From: Deefgea piscis
GTDB lineage: Bacteria > Pseudomonadota > Gammaproteobacteria > Burkholderiales > Chitinibacteraceae
Direction of reading: 5' to 3'
Assembly (NCBI RefSeq): GCF_019665785.1
Contig: NZ_CP081149.1
Coordinates: 2,852,001 to 2,916,000 of the forward strand
DNA length: 64,000 bases
Shown here: piece after piece, positions 10,031 to 18,768 of the stretch
How positions within the stretch are numbered: position 1 is the stretch's first letter
How the letters are laid out: the number at the start of each line of letters is the position of its first letter
Translations under genes and position numbers: made by a program
The notes under the pieces: model-generated
Databases searched by the model: none
What the model saw: only the letters and a program-made list of their open reading frames with translations
What the model was told of the DNA's origin: nothing

Positions 10031-11634
10031 ATATTCCATCACCCGCTGCTATGGATACGCTAAGCGCTACACCACCATTTCAAGACGCCAGAAGCGCCAG
10101 AGATTGGTTAAAATTACTGCCTTTAATTAATGTGCCGGTGGCGCATGCCGAAGTCCGCTCAGCGATCACCGCACTCAATCACAGTCAAATTGCGGCTTTA
10201 GATCGCTTAAAAATTATTGAGCAATTTCGCGAAACCATCCATGTATTACAAGACGGTTTTTTAAATCGTTACACACAAAAAGCGCTACCACTGATCGAGA
10301 TCGAGCATCAATCTTGGCAAGCTGCGCTCACGCTATGGCAAGACATAGAACAAAGCTATGCATCGATTTGGCAAGCGGCCATCGCTGGCCAGAGCGATGT
10401 TGCTGAATATATGACTTTACTGGCTGAGCGTACTTTGTATTACAGCTTACAAGTCAACATTTGTTATATTTTGGTGCACCGTGTCATTCCACAAGCACAA
10501 TGGGCGCAGCAATTTAGTCATTACACCCAAGCACAGCGCTTAGGCGTGGCGCAGCAAAAAGCCAAAGATAGTTTAATCACCATTGGCGGCGTGGCAACGC
10601 CAGAAAATGTGTTTATCCATAGTTTATTGCTGTCGGCAGCCAACCCATTTCAATACAATTTGCGCTATCTAACGTGGATTTCCGCGTGTTTAGAAGTATT
10701 TTCAAGCCGCTGCGCCTTAGAGCATATTGCCGAAACGCTACCCAATCGGCCCGCATTTACGATTGATTTTGAGTTGCCCGCAGCGCCAGAGCGTCGTGAT
10801 CGGCCAAGCAAAGACAGCGAAATGGCCATCAGCACTTTGCAATTGGCCCAAGCGCTCAGCAAACGCATTAAATTACTCCGCCGTGGCGAAATGCCAGAAA
10901 AAATCGGTTTAGGTACCACATTAAGCCTGCAAGCGGCAGAAGCGCTGCTCACCGACTTGTATCGGCAATGGTGCGAGCACCCTGTTGAGCGTTGTTTAGC
11001 ACGTCGGGCAAGCCAAAAAACCGCCCAAATCGGTTTTGGACTGAGCAATTTACAGCAATGGATGGCGGTAGGTCGCTTTACGCCACCACCGCAAGCTGAA
11101 GCACAAATCAGCAGCGAAGAATTAATGCAAATTCGTTTATTCGGTCAAACGAGCGCGTCTTCGCAATCGGCACCGCTTATTCGTGCCCTGCCTTGGCAGG
11201 TGATTGATGAAACCGCCACTGGTTTACGCTTAGCCGCACCGATTGGCGAAGAACGCATTGCTTTACAGCAATTATTGATTATTCAAGACCAGCAACAGTA
11301 TTTGTTGGGGCAAATTCGTTGGCTTTCTGAGCAAGAGCAACAGCTCACCATCGGCGTGCAATTGCTACCCGGTGTGCCACAAGCGGCCTCTATTCGCGCC
11401 CAAGATGCGGCGCGCTTTGGGCAAACCGATTATATTCCGGTGCTATTAGTGCCGGCGCTGGTGGCGTTAAAGGTACCCAATTGCTTGCTACTGCCTACTG
11501 GCTGGTTTCGCCAAGGTCGATTACTCGAACTCTGGGATGGCTACCGCAAAACACGAATTCGCTTAGTCAGTATTTTAAGTCGCGGGGCTGATTTTGAGCG
11601 CGTCCATTTTGTTGCCTCAGGCACTATGGATTAG
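10027..11634 (+). CDS. Conserved hypothetical protein, possible C-terminal PilZ-like domain
   Basis: A 535-residue soluble protein that I do not recognise with certainty. Residues 1-350 are mostly helical, with no signal peptide or clear membrane segment. From about residue 395 the pattern turns to beta strands (WQVIDETATGLRLAAP, then QIRWLSEQEQQLTIGVQLLPG). This resembles the layout of PilZ-type c-di-GMP-binding domains, but a clear RxxxR motif is not seen in the expected place. Domain identity is therefore only an inference. The start overlaps the HIT gene stop by four bases, so the two are probably co-expressed. Confidence 0.7.
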   Translation: MNIPSPAAMDTLSATPPFQDARSARDWLKLLPLINVPVAHAEVRSAITALNHSQIAALDRLKIIEQFRETIHVLQDGFLNRYTQKALPLIEIEHQSWQAALTLWQDIEQSYASIWQAAIAGQSDVAEYMTLLAERTLYYSLQVNICYILVHRVIPQAQWAQQFSHYTQAQRLGVAQQKAKDSLITIGGVATPENVFIHSLLLSAANPFQYNLRYLTWISACLEVFSSRCALEHIAETLPNRPAFTIDFELPAAPERRDRPSKDSEMAISTLQLAQALSKRIKLLRRGEMPEKIGLGTTLSLQAAEALLTDLYRQWCEHPVERCLARRASQKTAQIGFGLSNLQQWMAVGRFTPPPQAEAQISSEELMQIRLFGQTSASSQSAPLIRALPWQVIDETATGLRLAAPIGEERIALQQLLIIQDQQQYLLGQIRWLSEQEQQLTIGVQLLPGVPQAASIRAQDAARFGQTDYIPVLLVPALVALKVPNCLLLPTGWFRQGRLLELWDGYRKTRIRLVSILSRGADFERVHFVASGTMD

Positions 11635-11647
11635 CGCAACTGCGACG

Positions 11648-12415
11648 CTAAAACTGAATAATCTCACCTTGGATTAAGCGCCGTACCGCAGTCGTGGGCA
11701 GCAATGCCAAGATCTGCGCCATAGTTTGCTCATCCTCGCTCGGTTTTAAATGCGTAATCAATACCTCAATACCGGCTGGCGCTGATTTTAGCTCGCGGGC
11801 TAAAGTACTCGGGCAGAGGTGTTTGGCTAACTGGGCGAGTTTGGCATTCGATTCGGCAAAAGCGGTTTCAATAATCAGCACCTTTAAGTCGCTAATCTGA
11901 TTCACCGCCTGCCAAAATGCGGCTCCACCAATGGTATCGCCACTCAACACCAGCGATGCCGTTAAATTACTCACTTGAAACGCCAATGCCGCAACCGTGT
12001 GCTCAGCGGGCAATGCCGTGATGACTAATTCATCCACACAGTGCATTTGCCCCACTTCTATGGGTACAAATTGCAGCAAAGGCTGCTCAGCCGTCGGAAT
12101 CACACTAAAGTCGGGCCAAATCAGCCAATTAAAAATATGTGTTTTCAGCGTTTGAATCGTCGCGGCACCAGCATGCACGATCACTGGACGCGTTCGTGCG
12201 CCCAAAGTGGCATCGAGCAATAAAGGCAAATAGGCAATATGATCTAAATGCGCATGCGTAAGAAAAACGTGTTCAATTTGCAATAATTCGCTACTACTTA
12301 AATCCGCCACGCCGGTGCCGGCATCCAGCAAAATGGTTTGATTCAACAAAAAAGCGGTGGTGTGGTTTGCGCCACCAATGCCACCACTACAACCTAATAC
12401 ACGCAATGAAGTCAT
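11648..12415 (-). CDS. MBL-fold hydrolase, class II cyclic-nucleotide phosphodiesterase-like
   Basis: Protein of 255 residues with a metallo-beta-lactamase fold. The metal-binding motif THAHLDH gives His54, His56, Asp58 and His59. A later His (AEHTVA) and the bridging Asp in SGDTIGG complete the set. The HxHLDHIA form and the length match class II 3',5'-cyclic-nucleotide phosphodiesterases (PDE1/CpdP type) better than RNase Z or glyoxalase II. The likely role is cAMP turnover in the cytoplasm, but the substrate is inferred. It is only three bases from the FHA gene upstream on the same strand, so the two are probably in one transcript. Confidence 0.8.
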   Translation of the reverse strand: MTSLRVLGCSGGIGGANHTTAFLLNQTILLDAGTGVADLSSSELLQIEHVFLTHAHLDHIAYLPLLLDATLGARTRPVIVHAGAATIQTLKTHIFNWLIWPDFSVIPTAEQPLLQFVPIEVGQMHCVDELVITALPAEHTVAALAFQVSNLTASLVLSGDTIGGAAFWQAVNQISDLKVLIIETAFAESNAKLAQLAKHLCPSTLARELKSAPAGIEVLITHLKPSEDEQTMAQILALLPTTAVRRLIQGEIIQF

Positions 12416-12418
12416 AAT

Positions 12419-13018
12419 TTACCGAAAGAAAAACGCCATTCGAATGCCTAAAATCTCAATTAAATCTTCTTCATTTAATCGCAGCTCTGCCACATCAAGT
12501 GGCCGCCCATTCACAAATGGGCGTTGTTGTCCTTCACCATGTGCAATAAAAAAATCCTGCTCTCGGCGATAAATCACCGCCACTTGCTGCCCTACTTTAC
12601 CCAAAGTATTGCGCTCTTTATTGAGCAATAATTCACGCCCAGCATTCGCCCCCGTAACTACGCGAATCACCGCTTGCTTGGGTGTAGATTGATTTTGCTC
12701 GATCGAAGCCGATTGTTGCCGCGGTATTTGGTGATCACTGATAAATTTCAGACGATATTTGGCAATTTTAATTTCATCACCATGATTTAAAGTATGCCGT
12801 TTAATTTTTTTACCATTCACCGATGTGCCATTGGTGCTTTGCTGATCTTCAATAAAGTAATGATCCCCAATGCATTCGATCACCGCATGCACCCCTGAAA
12901 CGGCTAAATGATCAATGTGAATTTGATTATTTGATCGACGCCCAATTAAAGTGCGTTGGGCGCTTAAATTGATTTCTTTGACGGGTTTATCTTCAAAACT
13001 TAATACTAATTTAGCCAT
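12419..13018 (-). CDS. FHA domain protein
   Basis: Protein of 199 residues from the ATG at 13018, which gives the typical start MAKLVLSFED and has GGAAG upstream. The open frame reaches back to 13135, but those 39 residues look unlike coding sequence. The N-terminal forkhead-associated domain carries the phosphothreonine-binding residues: G26-R27, S41-x-x-H44 and the N63-G64 turn. A second, weaker FHA-like half lies at about 115-195 (TLGKVGQ, FVNGRPL). FHA domains bind phosphothreonine on partner proteins. The PP2C phosphatase next door suggests a Ser/Thr phosphorylation circuit whose kinase lies elsewhere. Confidence 0.87.
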   Translation of the reverse strand: MAKLVLSFEDKPVKEINLSAQRTLIGRRSNNQIHIDHLAVSGVHAVIECIGDHYFIEDQQSTNGTSVNGKKIKRHTLNHGDEIKIAKYRLKFISDHQIPRQQSASIEQNQSTPKQAVIRVVTGANAGRELLLNKERNTLGKVGQQVAVIYRREQDFFIAHGEGQQRPFVNGRPLDVAELRLNEEDLIEILGIRMAFFFR

Positions 13019-13194
13019 AAATCCAAACTTCCAATGCAGTAAACCCAGTGCAGTATGCTGCCTGTCAAACTTAGTCGTTAAACAATCATCGTCTTGCATC
13101 GTGGCCTCGTTTTGCCATAAAACTGAGCGCCACACATAAAACCTTCAAAATCCTAATTCAAGGTGTGCTTTAAATAAACGACTAAAATAAACAA

Positions 13195-14022
13195 CTAACT
13201 TAGCCAATCACCTACTTTTTTTAATAAGCCTGTTTGTGCGGAAAAATCCCGATTAATTTTCACCAAAATCACTGAAATATTATCTTTACCACCATGGGCA
13301 TTGGCTAATTCAACTAAGGTACTGGCCATTAAATTTAAATTGCACTCGGGCGCGGCCATTTGCAAAGCGATCACTTCATCGGTCAGCATATCGCTCAAGC
13401 CATCAGAGCAAAATAAATACAGATCATCGATTTCAACAGCAAAATCATGAATCTCAGCCTGCACCTCAGGGCCAACCCCAACCGCACGCGTGACTAGATT
13501 TTTATGCGGCGCATGGCGCGCATCCTCAGCACTGATTAAACCGGCATCGATCTGCTCTTGCAACAAGGAATGATCGTGCGACAACTGCAGCAACTGTTGC
13601 TGCCGAAAGCGATAAGCCCGTGAATCACCGACATGCGCAATCGCCACCCGATTATCAAAAAATAAGCCACTGACCAAGGTCGTTCCCATGCCAGCGCACT
13701 GCGGATGTTTTTCACCGGTTTGAAAAATCATCGAATTGGATCGATCGATCGCAATCGTTAGCATTTCAGCGGCAATTGCCGGTAAATTTTGCGAATTTTT
13801 ATTGTGTAGCGCGATCATGGCCAATTGCGCCTGCATCACTTCATGCATCACCTCAACGGCAATGCTACTGGCCACTTCACCAGCTTTATAGCCACCCATG
13901 CCATCGGCCAAAACTAAAAAACCCAATTCGGCATCGATACGAATCGTATCTTCATTGTGCGAACGTAAACGCCCCACATCCGTCAGGCCCGACATCTCAA
14001 GCGCCGTGGCTAAGCTGCGCAT
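13195..14022 (-). CDS. PP2C-family protein serine/threonine phosphatase
   Basis: Protein of 275 residues with the full set of PPM/PP2C motifs: HNEDT (residues 22-26), the metal-binding Asp40 in LADGMGG, GDSRAYR, the CSDGLSD motif near 204 and GGKDNISVILV near the C-terminus. It is soluble and of Stp1 type, a Mn/Mg-dependent phosphatase removing phosphate from Ser or Thr. AGGAG nine bases upstream supports the start at 14022. It precedes the FHA gene on the same strand with a 176-base gap. Confidence 0.9.
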   Translation of the reverse strand: MRSLATALEMSGLTDVGRLRSHNEDTIRIDAELGFLVLADGMGGYKAGEVASSIAVEVMHEVMQAQLAMIALHNKNSQNLPAIAAEMLTIAIDRSNSMIFQTGEKHPQCAGMGTTLVSGLFFDNRVAIAHVGDSRAYRFRQQQLLQLSHDHSLLQEQIDAGLISAEDARHAPHKNLVTRAVGVGPEVQAEIHDFAVEIDDLYLFCSDGLSDMLTDEVIALQMAAPECNLNLMASTLVELANAHGGKDNISVILVKINRDFSAQTGLLKKVGDWLS

Positions 14023-14538
14023 TGGCCACTCCTAGCTATATCGTCACCGCAGCCATCGGCCGCAGCTAAACGGCAAGGCGTTATGAGCGTACACAATGCG
14101 GCATCCGCAAGTGCAATCACATTGCATCGCCTGCCCAAGCTACGCCATTGAACCAGATGAGGATGCAAGACCGCGTTAGAGGCAAGATTGACAGAATTTA
14201 CTTTCACTAAAATAGCACTCACCTCGGGGGTATATTCGCACAAACCATTAAATTATTGCTGTTCAAGCCTATACATTAAGATATAAAGATAACGAAGTAC
14301 GGCGACCAATGGCTACGGAAAGCGATTGCAGTAACACTTTAAAAAACGCAACCGATAGCAGCGGCCTTTCTGCTGTCAGCACTGACTTTCATTAAAGCAC
14401 TCAGTCAGCCGAATATGACAAAGCCAATGACCCGCGTTAGCAGCAAATTAACTCGCAAACTACATATTGCATGCTCTGCCTGTGCTCTAGCAAACTCGAT
14501 GTGTGCAATCGATGCGGTCTGTGGCTCAAACGTGGCAT
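14023..14538. other. Gene-free stretch between PP2C and mtgA genes
   Basis: This stretch of about 515 bases has only short or poorly coding open frames on both strands. Promoter elements for the PP2C gene are expected in its left part. A small GTCA-GCAC-TGAC palindrome lies near 14376. No RNA gene or convincing repeat is seen. Confidence 0.5.
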
Positions 14539-15240
14539 TTATGGAATTTCGGCATACGGCATGCGCCGTTGGATAATCGCCGCTTTACGTAGTAAACGTC
14601 GATCTTTACGATTTTGATCAAAATAGCGCGGGTTAGTCACCATCGAGGCGAGTTTGGCCGATTGCGCGGCGGATAATTTTTTGGCGTCGATTCGATAATA
14701 ATGTTGCGCAGCTGCTTGCGCGCCAAAAACGCCATCGCCCCACTCGATCACATTCAGATAAATCTCAAAAATTCGCCGCTTATCGAGCAAAGCTTCAATC
14801 ATCACCGTGAGTACCGCCTCTTCCACTTTACGCAGTGGATTGCGACTGCCCGATAAAAATAAATTCTTTGCCAGCTGCTGCGTAATGGTCGAACCTCCAG
14901 CAACGATCCGCCCTTTTTTGATATTTTTTTCCCACGCCGTTTGCAAGCCTTCCCAATCAAAGCCTTCGTGATCCAAAAATTTAGCGTCTTCTGCTGCTAC
15001 TACGGCGCGTTTTAAATGCGGTGAAATTTGCGCGTAATCGACCCATTCAAACTCAAGCTGCGCTGCCGGATTTTCGGCCTGTAGCCGTTCCAACTGCGTT
15101 TGCATAAATGCGCTATCGCTCGGATTAATCCAGCGCCAAGCCAAAATATGCAAAAACATCCAAACATTCCACAATAAAACCAAAATCAGCAGCGCTGCCA
15201 AACCGCGACCAATCCAGCCGAGAATCCCCGTTTTTTTCAT
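14539..15240 (-). CDS. mtgA: Monofunctional peptidoglycan glycosyltransferase
   Basis: Protein of 233 residues, the normal MtgA length. One N-terminal membrane helix (about residues 10-32) is followed by a GT51 domain. The catalytic motif is AAEDAKFLDHEGFDW and the second conserved motif GGSTITQQLAKNLFLS. No transpeptidase domain is present. It polymerises lipid II into glycan strands at the inner membrane. It lies 62 bases downstream of aroE on the same strand, an arrangement common in betaproteobacteria. Confidence 0.95.
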   Translation of the reverse strand: MKKTGILGWIGRGLAALLILVLLWNVWMFLHILAWRWINPSDSAFMQTQLERLQAENPAAQLEFEWVDYAQISPHLKRAVVAAEDAKFLDHEGFDWEGLQTAWEKNIKKGRIVAGGSTITQQLAKNLFLSGSRNPLRKVEEAVLTVMIEALLDKRRIFEIYLNVIEWGDGVFGAQAAAQHYYRIDAKKLSAAQSAKLASMVTNPRYFDQNRKDRRLLRKAAIIQRRMPYAEIP

Positions 15241-15302
15241 TCTTTACCTATGGGTATATCAATGTAGGCCTTATTAATAAAATTCTACATTCATATACTT
15301 AA

Positions 15303-16184
15303 TTAAATTTGTTCGCGCATCCATTGCAATACCGGCGCAACTTCCGGCCGTAAACCCGTCCACAACTCAAACGCCTCTGCCGCTTGCCCAACGAGCATCC
15401 CCAAGCCGTCGACACGCTGCTGCACCCCCGCTTCACGCGCTTGCGCCAAAAACGGCGTTTGATTCTTGCCATACATCATGTCGTAAGCCAAAGCATTGGG
15501 CGCAAAAATAGCATCACTGATCGGCAAACGCTCGCCACTTAAGCTGGCGGATGTGGCATTAATTACCACGTCATATTGCGAGAGATTGGTAGCGGTTACT
15601 TCATCGAGTAAATCATCAAAGCCCAGCGCCAGCACCGGCAGTGATACACCCTGAGCATGCCGCCAAGGCGCTGCCACTTCATCTAATAACTGCTGCGCTT
15701 TGCTTTGCGTTCGATTAGCAACCGATAGCGATTGGGGTTGCTGCTGTAATAGCGGCAACAATGCGCCGCGTGCCGCGCCACCTGCGCCGAGCAATAAGAT
15801 TCGTTGACCACGCAAATTAATGTGCCGCAACAGATCGGTGACTAAACCGGCGCCATCGGTATTGTCTCCTTGCCAAGTGCCGTTAGCTTGTCGCACCAAG
15901 GTATTCACCGCACCGGCAGCAGCAGCACGTTCAGTCAATTGCTCACCGACCCAACGAAAAGCTTCTTCTTTGAATGGCACCGTCACATTCGCCCCACGCC
16001 CCCCCGCATCGGCAAAGCCCTGCACCGTTGCCGAAAAACCATCTAAGGGCGCGAGTAATTGCTGGTAGATAAATCCAGCCACATAAGGATGATCGGCAAA
16101 CTGAGCGGCAAACGCGGCATGAATCTGTGGTGATTTGGAGTGCGCAATCGGATTACCAATCACAACATACGTTGGGTGAATCAT
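15303..16184 (-). CDS. aroE: Shikimate dehydrogenase
   Basis: NADP-dependent reduction of 3-dehydroshikimate to shikimate in aromatic amino acid synthesis. The N-terminal substrate domain has NPIAHSKSP and the catalytic Lys in [11 protein letters not shown]. The Rossmann motif is [10 protein letters not shown] and the NADP-binding NRTQSKA follows. The open frame extends to 16226, but the ATG at 16184 gives the usual beginning ([12 protein letters not shown]), so it is chosen; the protein is then 293 residues, slightly longer than most AroE. mtgA follows. Confidence 0.93.
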   Translation of the reverse strand: MIHPTYVVIGNPIAHSKSPQIHAAFAAQFADHPYVAGFIYQQLLAPLDGFSATVQGFADAGGRGANVTVPFKEEAFRWVGEQLTERAAAAGAVNTLVRQANGTWQGDNTDGAGLVTDLLRHINLRGQRILLLGAGGAARGALLPLLQQQPQSLSVANRTQSKAQQLLDEVAAPWRHAQGVSLPVLALGFDDLLDEVTATNLSQYDVVINATSASLSGERLPISDAIFAPNALAYDMMYGKNQTPFLAQAREAGVQQRVDGLGMLVGQAAEAFELWTGLRPEVAPVLQWMREQI

Positions 16185-16382
16185 CGTGCAGAACCCATTA
16201 AAAAGTGAGGTGTAAGTGTTAAGCAACCGTTTCTTGCATCGTTGCCTTGCCTTGTCGTACTCGAGGCCCGTCGATTTGCTACCTGTTGCCTCAACGCCTT
16301 GCCATGCAACGGTTTTGCGAAGACTGAAGTGGATGCCTTACTGCCACGAGCTTACAGACTCAGGCCCCACTACAACGCAAAA

Positions 16383-16838
16383 TCAACCCTGTGTCCAAGG
16401 TAGACCTGCCGCCTGCCAACCATTTTTACTGCCACGATGACTCTGCGCGTCTTTATCACCCTCAAAGCCTTCTAAAATATTCATTGCCGCAGTGTAACCA
16501 TGCTCGGCGGCCAGTACCGCGGCGTCATGCGAGCGCGCACCCGAGCGACATAAAAACAGCACCACCGCTTCAGGATCAACGGCGGCTTTGAGTTGCACTA
16601 AAAAATGCGGATTATTGGCCATCGTTGGATAAGTTTTCCATTCGATCATCTCAGCGCCAGGCACTACGCCGACAAACTGCCATTCAGCATGTGTGCGAAC
16701 ATCAACCAACTGCACACTGGGTAGACTTTGCAATAAAGTCCACGCCTCGCTAGGGGTGACGATGCCAGCGTAAGGTAACCCTTGGCTCATGGCACGAGAA
16801 CGCGCATTTTGCAAAATTTCATTATTTTGGCTCATCAA
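16383..16838 (-). CDS. Rhodanese-like sulfurtransferase
   Basis: Single-domain rhodanese of 151 residues. The active-site loop is CRSGARS, with Cys near 114, and the CH2A-like segment LVDVRTHAEW comes before it. The protein is cytoplasmic and carries sulfane sulfur as a persulfide on that Cys; its partner is not known. ATG 16835 is an equally good start. It lies divergent from glnA, so its promoter shares the 277-bp region that holds the NtrC boxes. Confidence 0.87.
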   Translation of the reverse strand: MMSQNNEILQNARSRAMSQGLPYAGIVTPSEAWTLLQSLPSVQLVDVRTHAEWQFVGVVPGAEMIEWKTYPTMANNPHFLVQLKAAVDPEAVVLFLCRSGARSHDAAVLAAEHGYTAAMNILEGFEGDKDAQSHRGSKNGWQAAGLPWTQG

Positions 16839-16912
16839 AATCCCCTTATTTGTACATTCATCAAGTGGCCTATTTTAGCGGCATGTCTTACGTTACAGCT
16901 ACATTTATTGAC

Positions 16913-16927
16913 GCACCAAATCAGTGC
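16913..16927. promoter_or_regulatory. NtrC-binding site upstream of glnA
   Basis: The sequence GCACCAAATCAGTGC is an exact match to the NtrC core GCAC-N7-GTGC. It lies about 107 bases upstream of the sigma-54 promoter at 17020, a normal enhancer distance. Confidence 0.65.
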
Positions 16928-16940
16928 AACAAACTGGTGC
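16926..16940. promoter_or_regulatory. Second, weaker NtrC-like site
   Basis: The sequence GCAACAAACTGGTGC fits GCAC-N7-GTGC with one mismatch and overlaps the first site by two bases. NtrC often binds paired sites, although the overlap here is closer than usual. Confidence 0.4.
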
Positions 16941-17019
16941 GCGCACTAAAAAAATACGCAAAAGTAAGTCCGCGACAGCAAAAAGATGTGGCACAATAGA
17001 TTGCATGTAAGATTTTGCT

Positions 17020-17035
17020 TGGCACACTTTGTGCT
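17020..17035 (+). promoter_or_regulatory. Sigma-54 promoter of glnA
   Basis: The sequence TGGCACACTTTGTGCT fits TGGCAC-N5-TTGCW with one mismatch and has the required GG and GC dinucleotides at correct spacing. It lies 81 bases before the glnA ATG. A near-perfect TGGCAC/TTGCA pair at 16989-17005 has one extra base in the spacer and is less likely. Confidence 0.65.
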
Positions 17036-17115
17036 TGTAATCACTGCAACAGCATTTAATGCCGTTTTATCCCACTTTTAATTTTTGTTCATACTCGTCC
17101 TACAGGAGCGACAAC

Positions 17116-18525
17116 ATGGCGGTAGCCGACGTTCTCAAGCTTATTAAAGAAAACGACATTCGTTTCGTTGACTTGCGCTTCACCGACACTATCGGTAAAG
17201 AGCACCACGTAACCGTTCCTTCTCACGTCGTTGATGAAGAATGGTTCGAAGCGGGTCACGCTTTCGATGGTTCATCGATCGCCGGCTGGAAAGGCATTCA
17301 AGCTTCCGACATGCTGTTGTTGCCAGACTCTGCAACAGCCAATATCGATCCATTCTTTGATGAGCCAACGCTGATCATGACTTGTGATGTGATCGAGCCA
17401 GCAACTGGCAAAGGTTATGATCGTGATCCACGTTCATTAGCCCGCCGCGCTGAAGCTTATTTGAAAACCACGGGTATCGGCGACACCGCTTATTTTGGTC
17501 CAGAGCCAGAATTCTTTATTTTTGACAGCATCCGTTGGAACACGGATATGTCAGGCTCGTTCGTAAAAATCGGTTCAGACGAAGGCGCTTGGGCCACTGC
17601 TGACGAAGTACAAGGCGGCAACTTAGGTCACCGTCCACGCGTTAAAGGCGGCTACTTCCCAGTACCACCAGTTGACAGCCATCAAGACATCCGCGCCTCT
17701 ATGGTGTTGATCTTGGAAGAAATGGGCGTGCCAGTTGAAGTGTTCCATCACGAAGTTTCAAACGCAGGTCAAAATGAGATCGGTACTAAATTCTCTACTT
17801 TGACTCAGCGCGCTGACTGGACTCAAATCCTAAAATACGTGGTGCACAACGTTGCCAACCAATACGGCAAAACAGCCACGTTTATGCCAAAGCCAATCGT
17901 TGGCGACAACGGTTCGGGCATGCACGTTCACCAGTCAATCTGGAAAGACGGCAAAAACTTGTTTGCGGGTAATGAATACGCAGGCTTGTCTGAAACTGCT
18001 CTGTTCTACATCGGCGGTATCATCAAGCACGCCAAAGCATTGAACGCGATCACCAACCCAGGTACGAACTCGTACAAACGTTTGGTACCGCATTACGAAG
18101 CACCGGTTAAATTGGCTTACTCTGCTAAAAACCGCTCTGCATCGATCCGCATTCCTCACGTTGCGTCTGAAAAAGGCCGTCGTATCGAAGCGCGTTTCCC
18201 AGATCCATTGGCTAACCCATACCTATGCTTTGCCGCTTTGATGATGGCTGGCTTGGATGGTATCCAAAACAAGATTCACCCAGGCGATCCAGCAGACAAA
18301 AATCTGTATGACTTGCCACCAGAAGAAGACAAATTGATCCCTACAGTTTGCTCTTCACTGGACGAAGCATTGGCAGCACTCGATGCAGACCGTGAATTCT
18401 TGACTCGTGGCGGCGTATTCACTAACGAGTGGATCGATTCGTACATCGAACTCAAAATGAACGATGTTAATCGCTCACGCATGAATGTACATCCAGTTGA
18501 ATTTGACATGTACTACTCTCTATAA
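17116..18525 (+). CDS. glnA: Glutamine synthetase, type I
   Basis: ATP-dependent synthesis of glutamine from glutamate and ammonia; a dodecameric cytoplasmic enzyme. The protein is 469 residues from the ATG at 17116, which has AGGAG upstream; the open frame begins earlier at 17059. The beta-grasp motif FDGSSIAGW, the ATP-binding [16 protein letters not shown] and the NRSASIRIP motif are intact. Tyr398 in NLYDLP is the expected adenylylation site, so GlnE control is likely. The sigma-54 promoter and NtrC boxes upstream indicate nitrogen-regulated transcription. Confidence 0.98.
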   Translation: MAVADVLKLIKENDIRFVDLRFTDTIGKEHHVTVPSHVVDEEWFEAGHAFDGSSIAGWKGIQASDMLLLPDSATANIDPFFDEPTLIMTCDVIEPATGKGYDRDPRSLARRAEAYLKTTGIGDTAYFGPEPEFFIFDSIRWNTDMSGSFVKIGSDEGAWATADEVQGGNLGHRPRVKGGYFPVPPVDSHQDIRASMVLILEEMGVPVEVFHHEVSNAGQNEIGTKFSTLTQRADWTQILKYVVHNVANQYGKTATFMPKPIVGDNGSGMHVHQSIWKDGKNLFAGNEYAGLSETALFYIGGIIKHAKALNAITNPGTNSYKRLVPHYEAPVKLAYSAKNRSASIRIPHVASEKGRRIEARFPDPLANPYLCFAALMMAGLDGIQNKIHPGDPADKNLYDLPPEEDKLIPTVCSSLDEALAALDADREFLTRGGVFTNEWIDSYIELKMNDVNRSRMNVHPVEFDMYYSL

Positions 18526-18563
18526 TTTATAAGCCTGTTTCATACAGGCTCATAAGTTCCTGC

Positions 18564-18598
18564 AAACCCGCATACAGCTTAGCTTGTGCGGGTTTTTT
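18564..18598 (+). terminator. glnA terminator
   Basis: The stem AAACCCGCA / TGCGGGTTT is followed by a T run. A smaller hairpin (AGCCTGTTTCATACAGGCT, 18532-18550) precedes it. Confidence 0.85.
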
Positions 18599-18703
18599 AT
18601 TTCTAACAATCGCAAGGTAAGGGCTCAGCCGCTCCACCGGCTGTTATCACTGCCACGCTAGTCACCCCAGCCAATGAAAGATGTTTTACGCGCAAGACTG
18701 GAT

Positions 18704-18736
18704 AAAAAAATGCCGCTCACTGAAGTGAACGGCATT
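18704..18736 (-). terminator. Terminator of the DUF6929-like gene
   Basis: On the minus strand the hairpin AATGCCGTTCAC / GTGAGCGGCATT ends in seven T. The stem sequence is close to that of the terminator at 21549-21584. Confidence 0.8.
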
Positions 18737-18768
18737 CGGTTTGTGTAGCAATTGAGGATTTGCCTCAA

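Noticed and set aside
14010..14243. 77-residue open frame overlapping the PP2C start
   Set aside because: It overlaps the PP2C gene and its ribosome site, and its composition is unlike neighbouring proteins.
14416..14577. Short plus-strand frame with several Cys before mtgA
   Set aside because: It runs into the mtgA 3' end on the other strand and lacks a ribosome site.
16989..17005. Second sigma-54-like promoter before glnA
   Set aside because: The TGGCAC and TTGCA boxes are excellent but separated by six bases, not five; sigma-54 tolerates spacing changes poorly.
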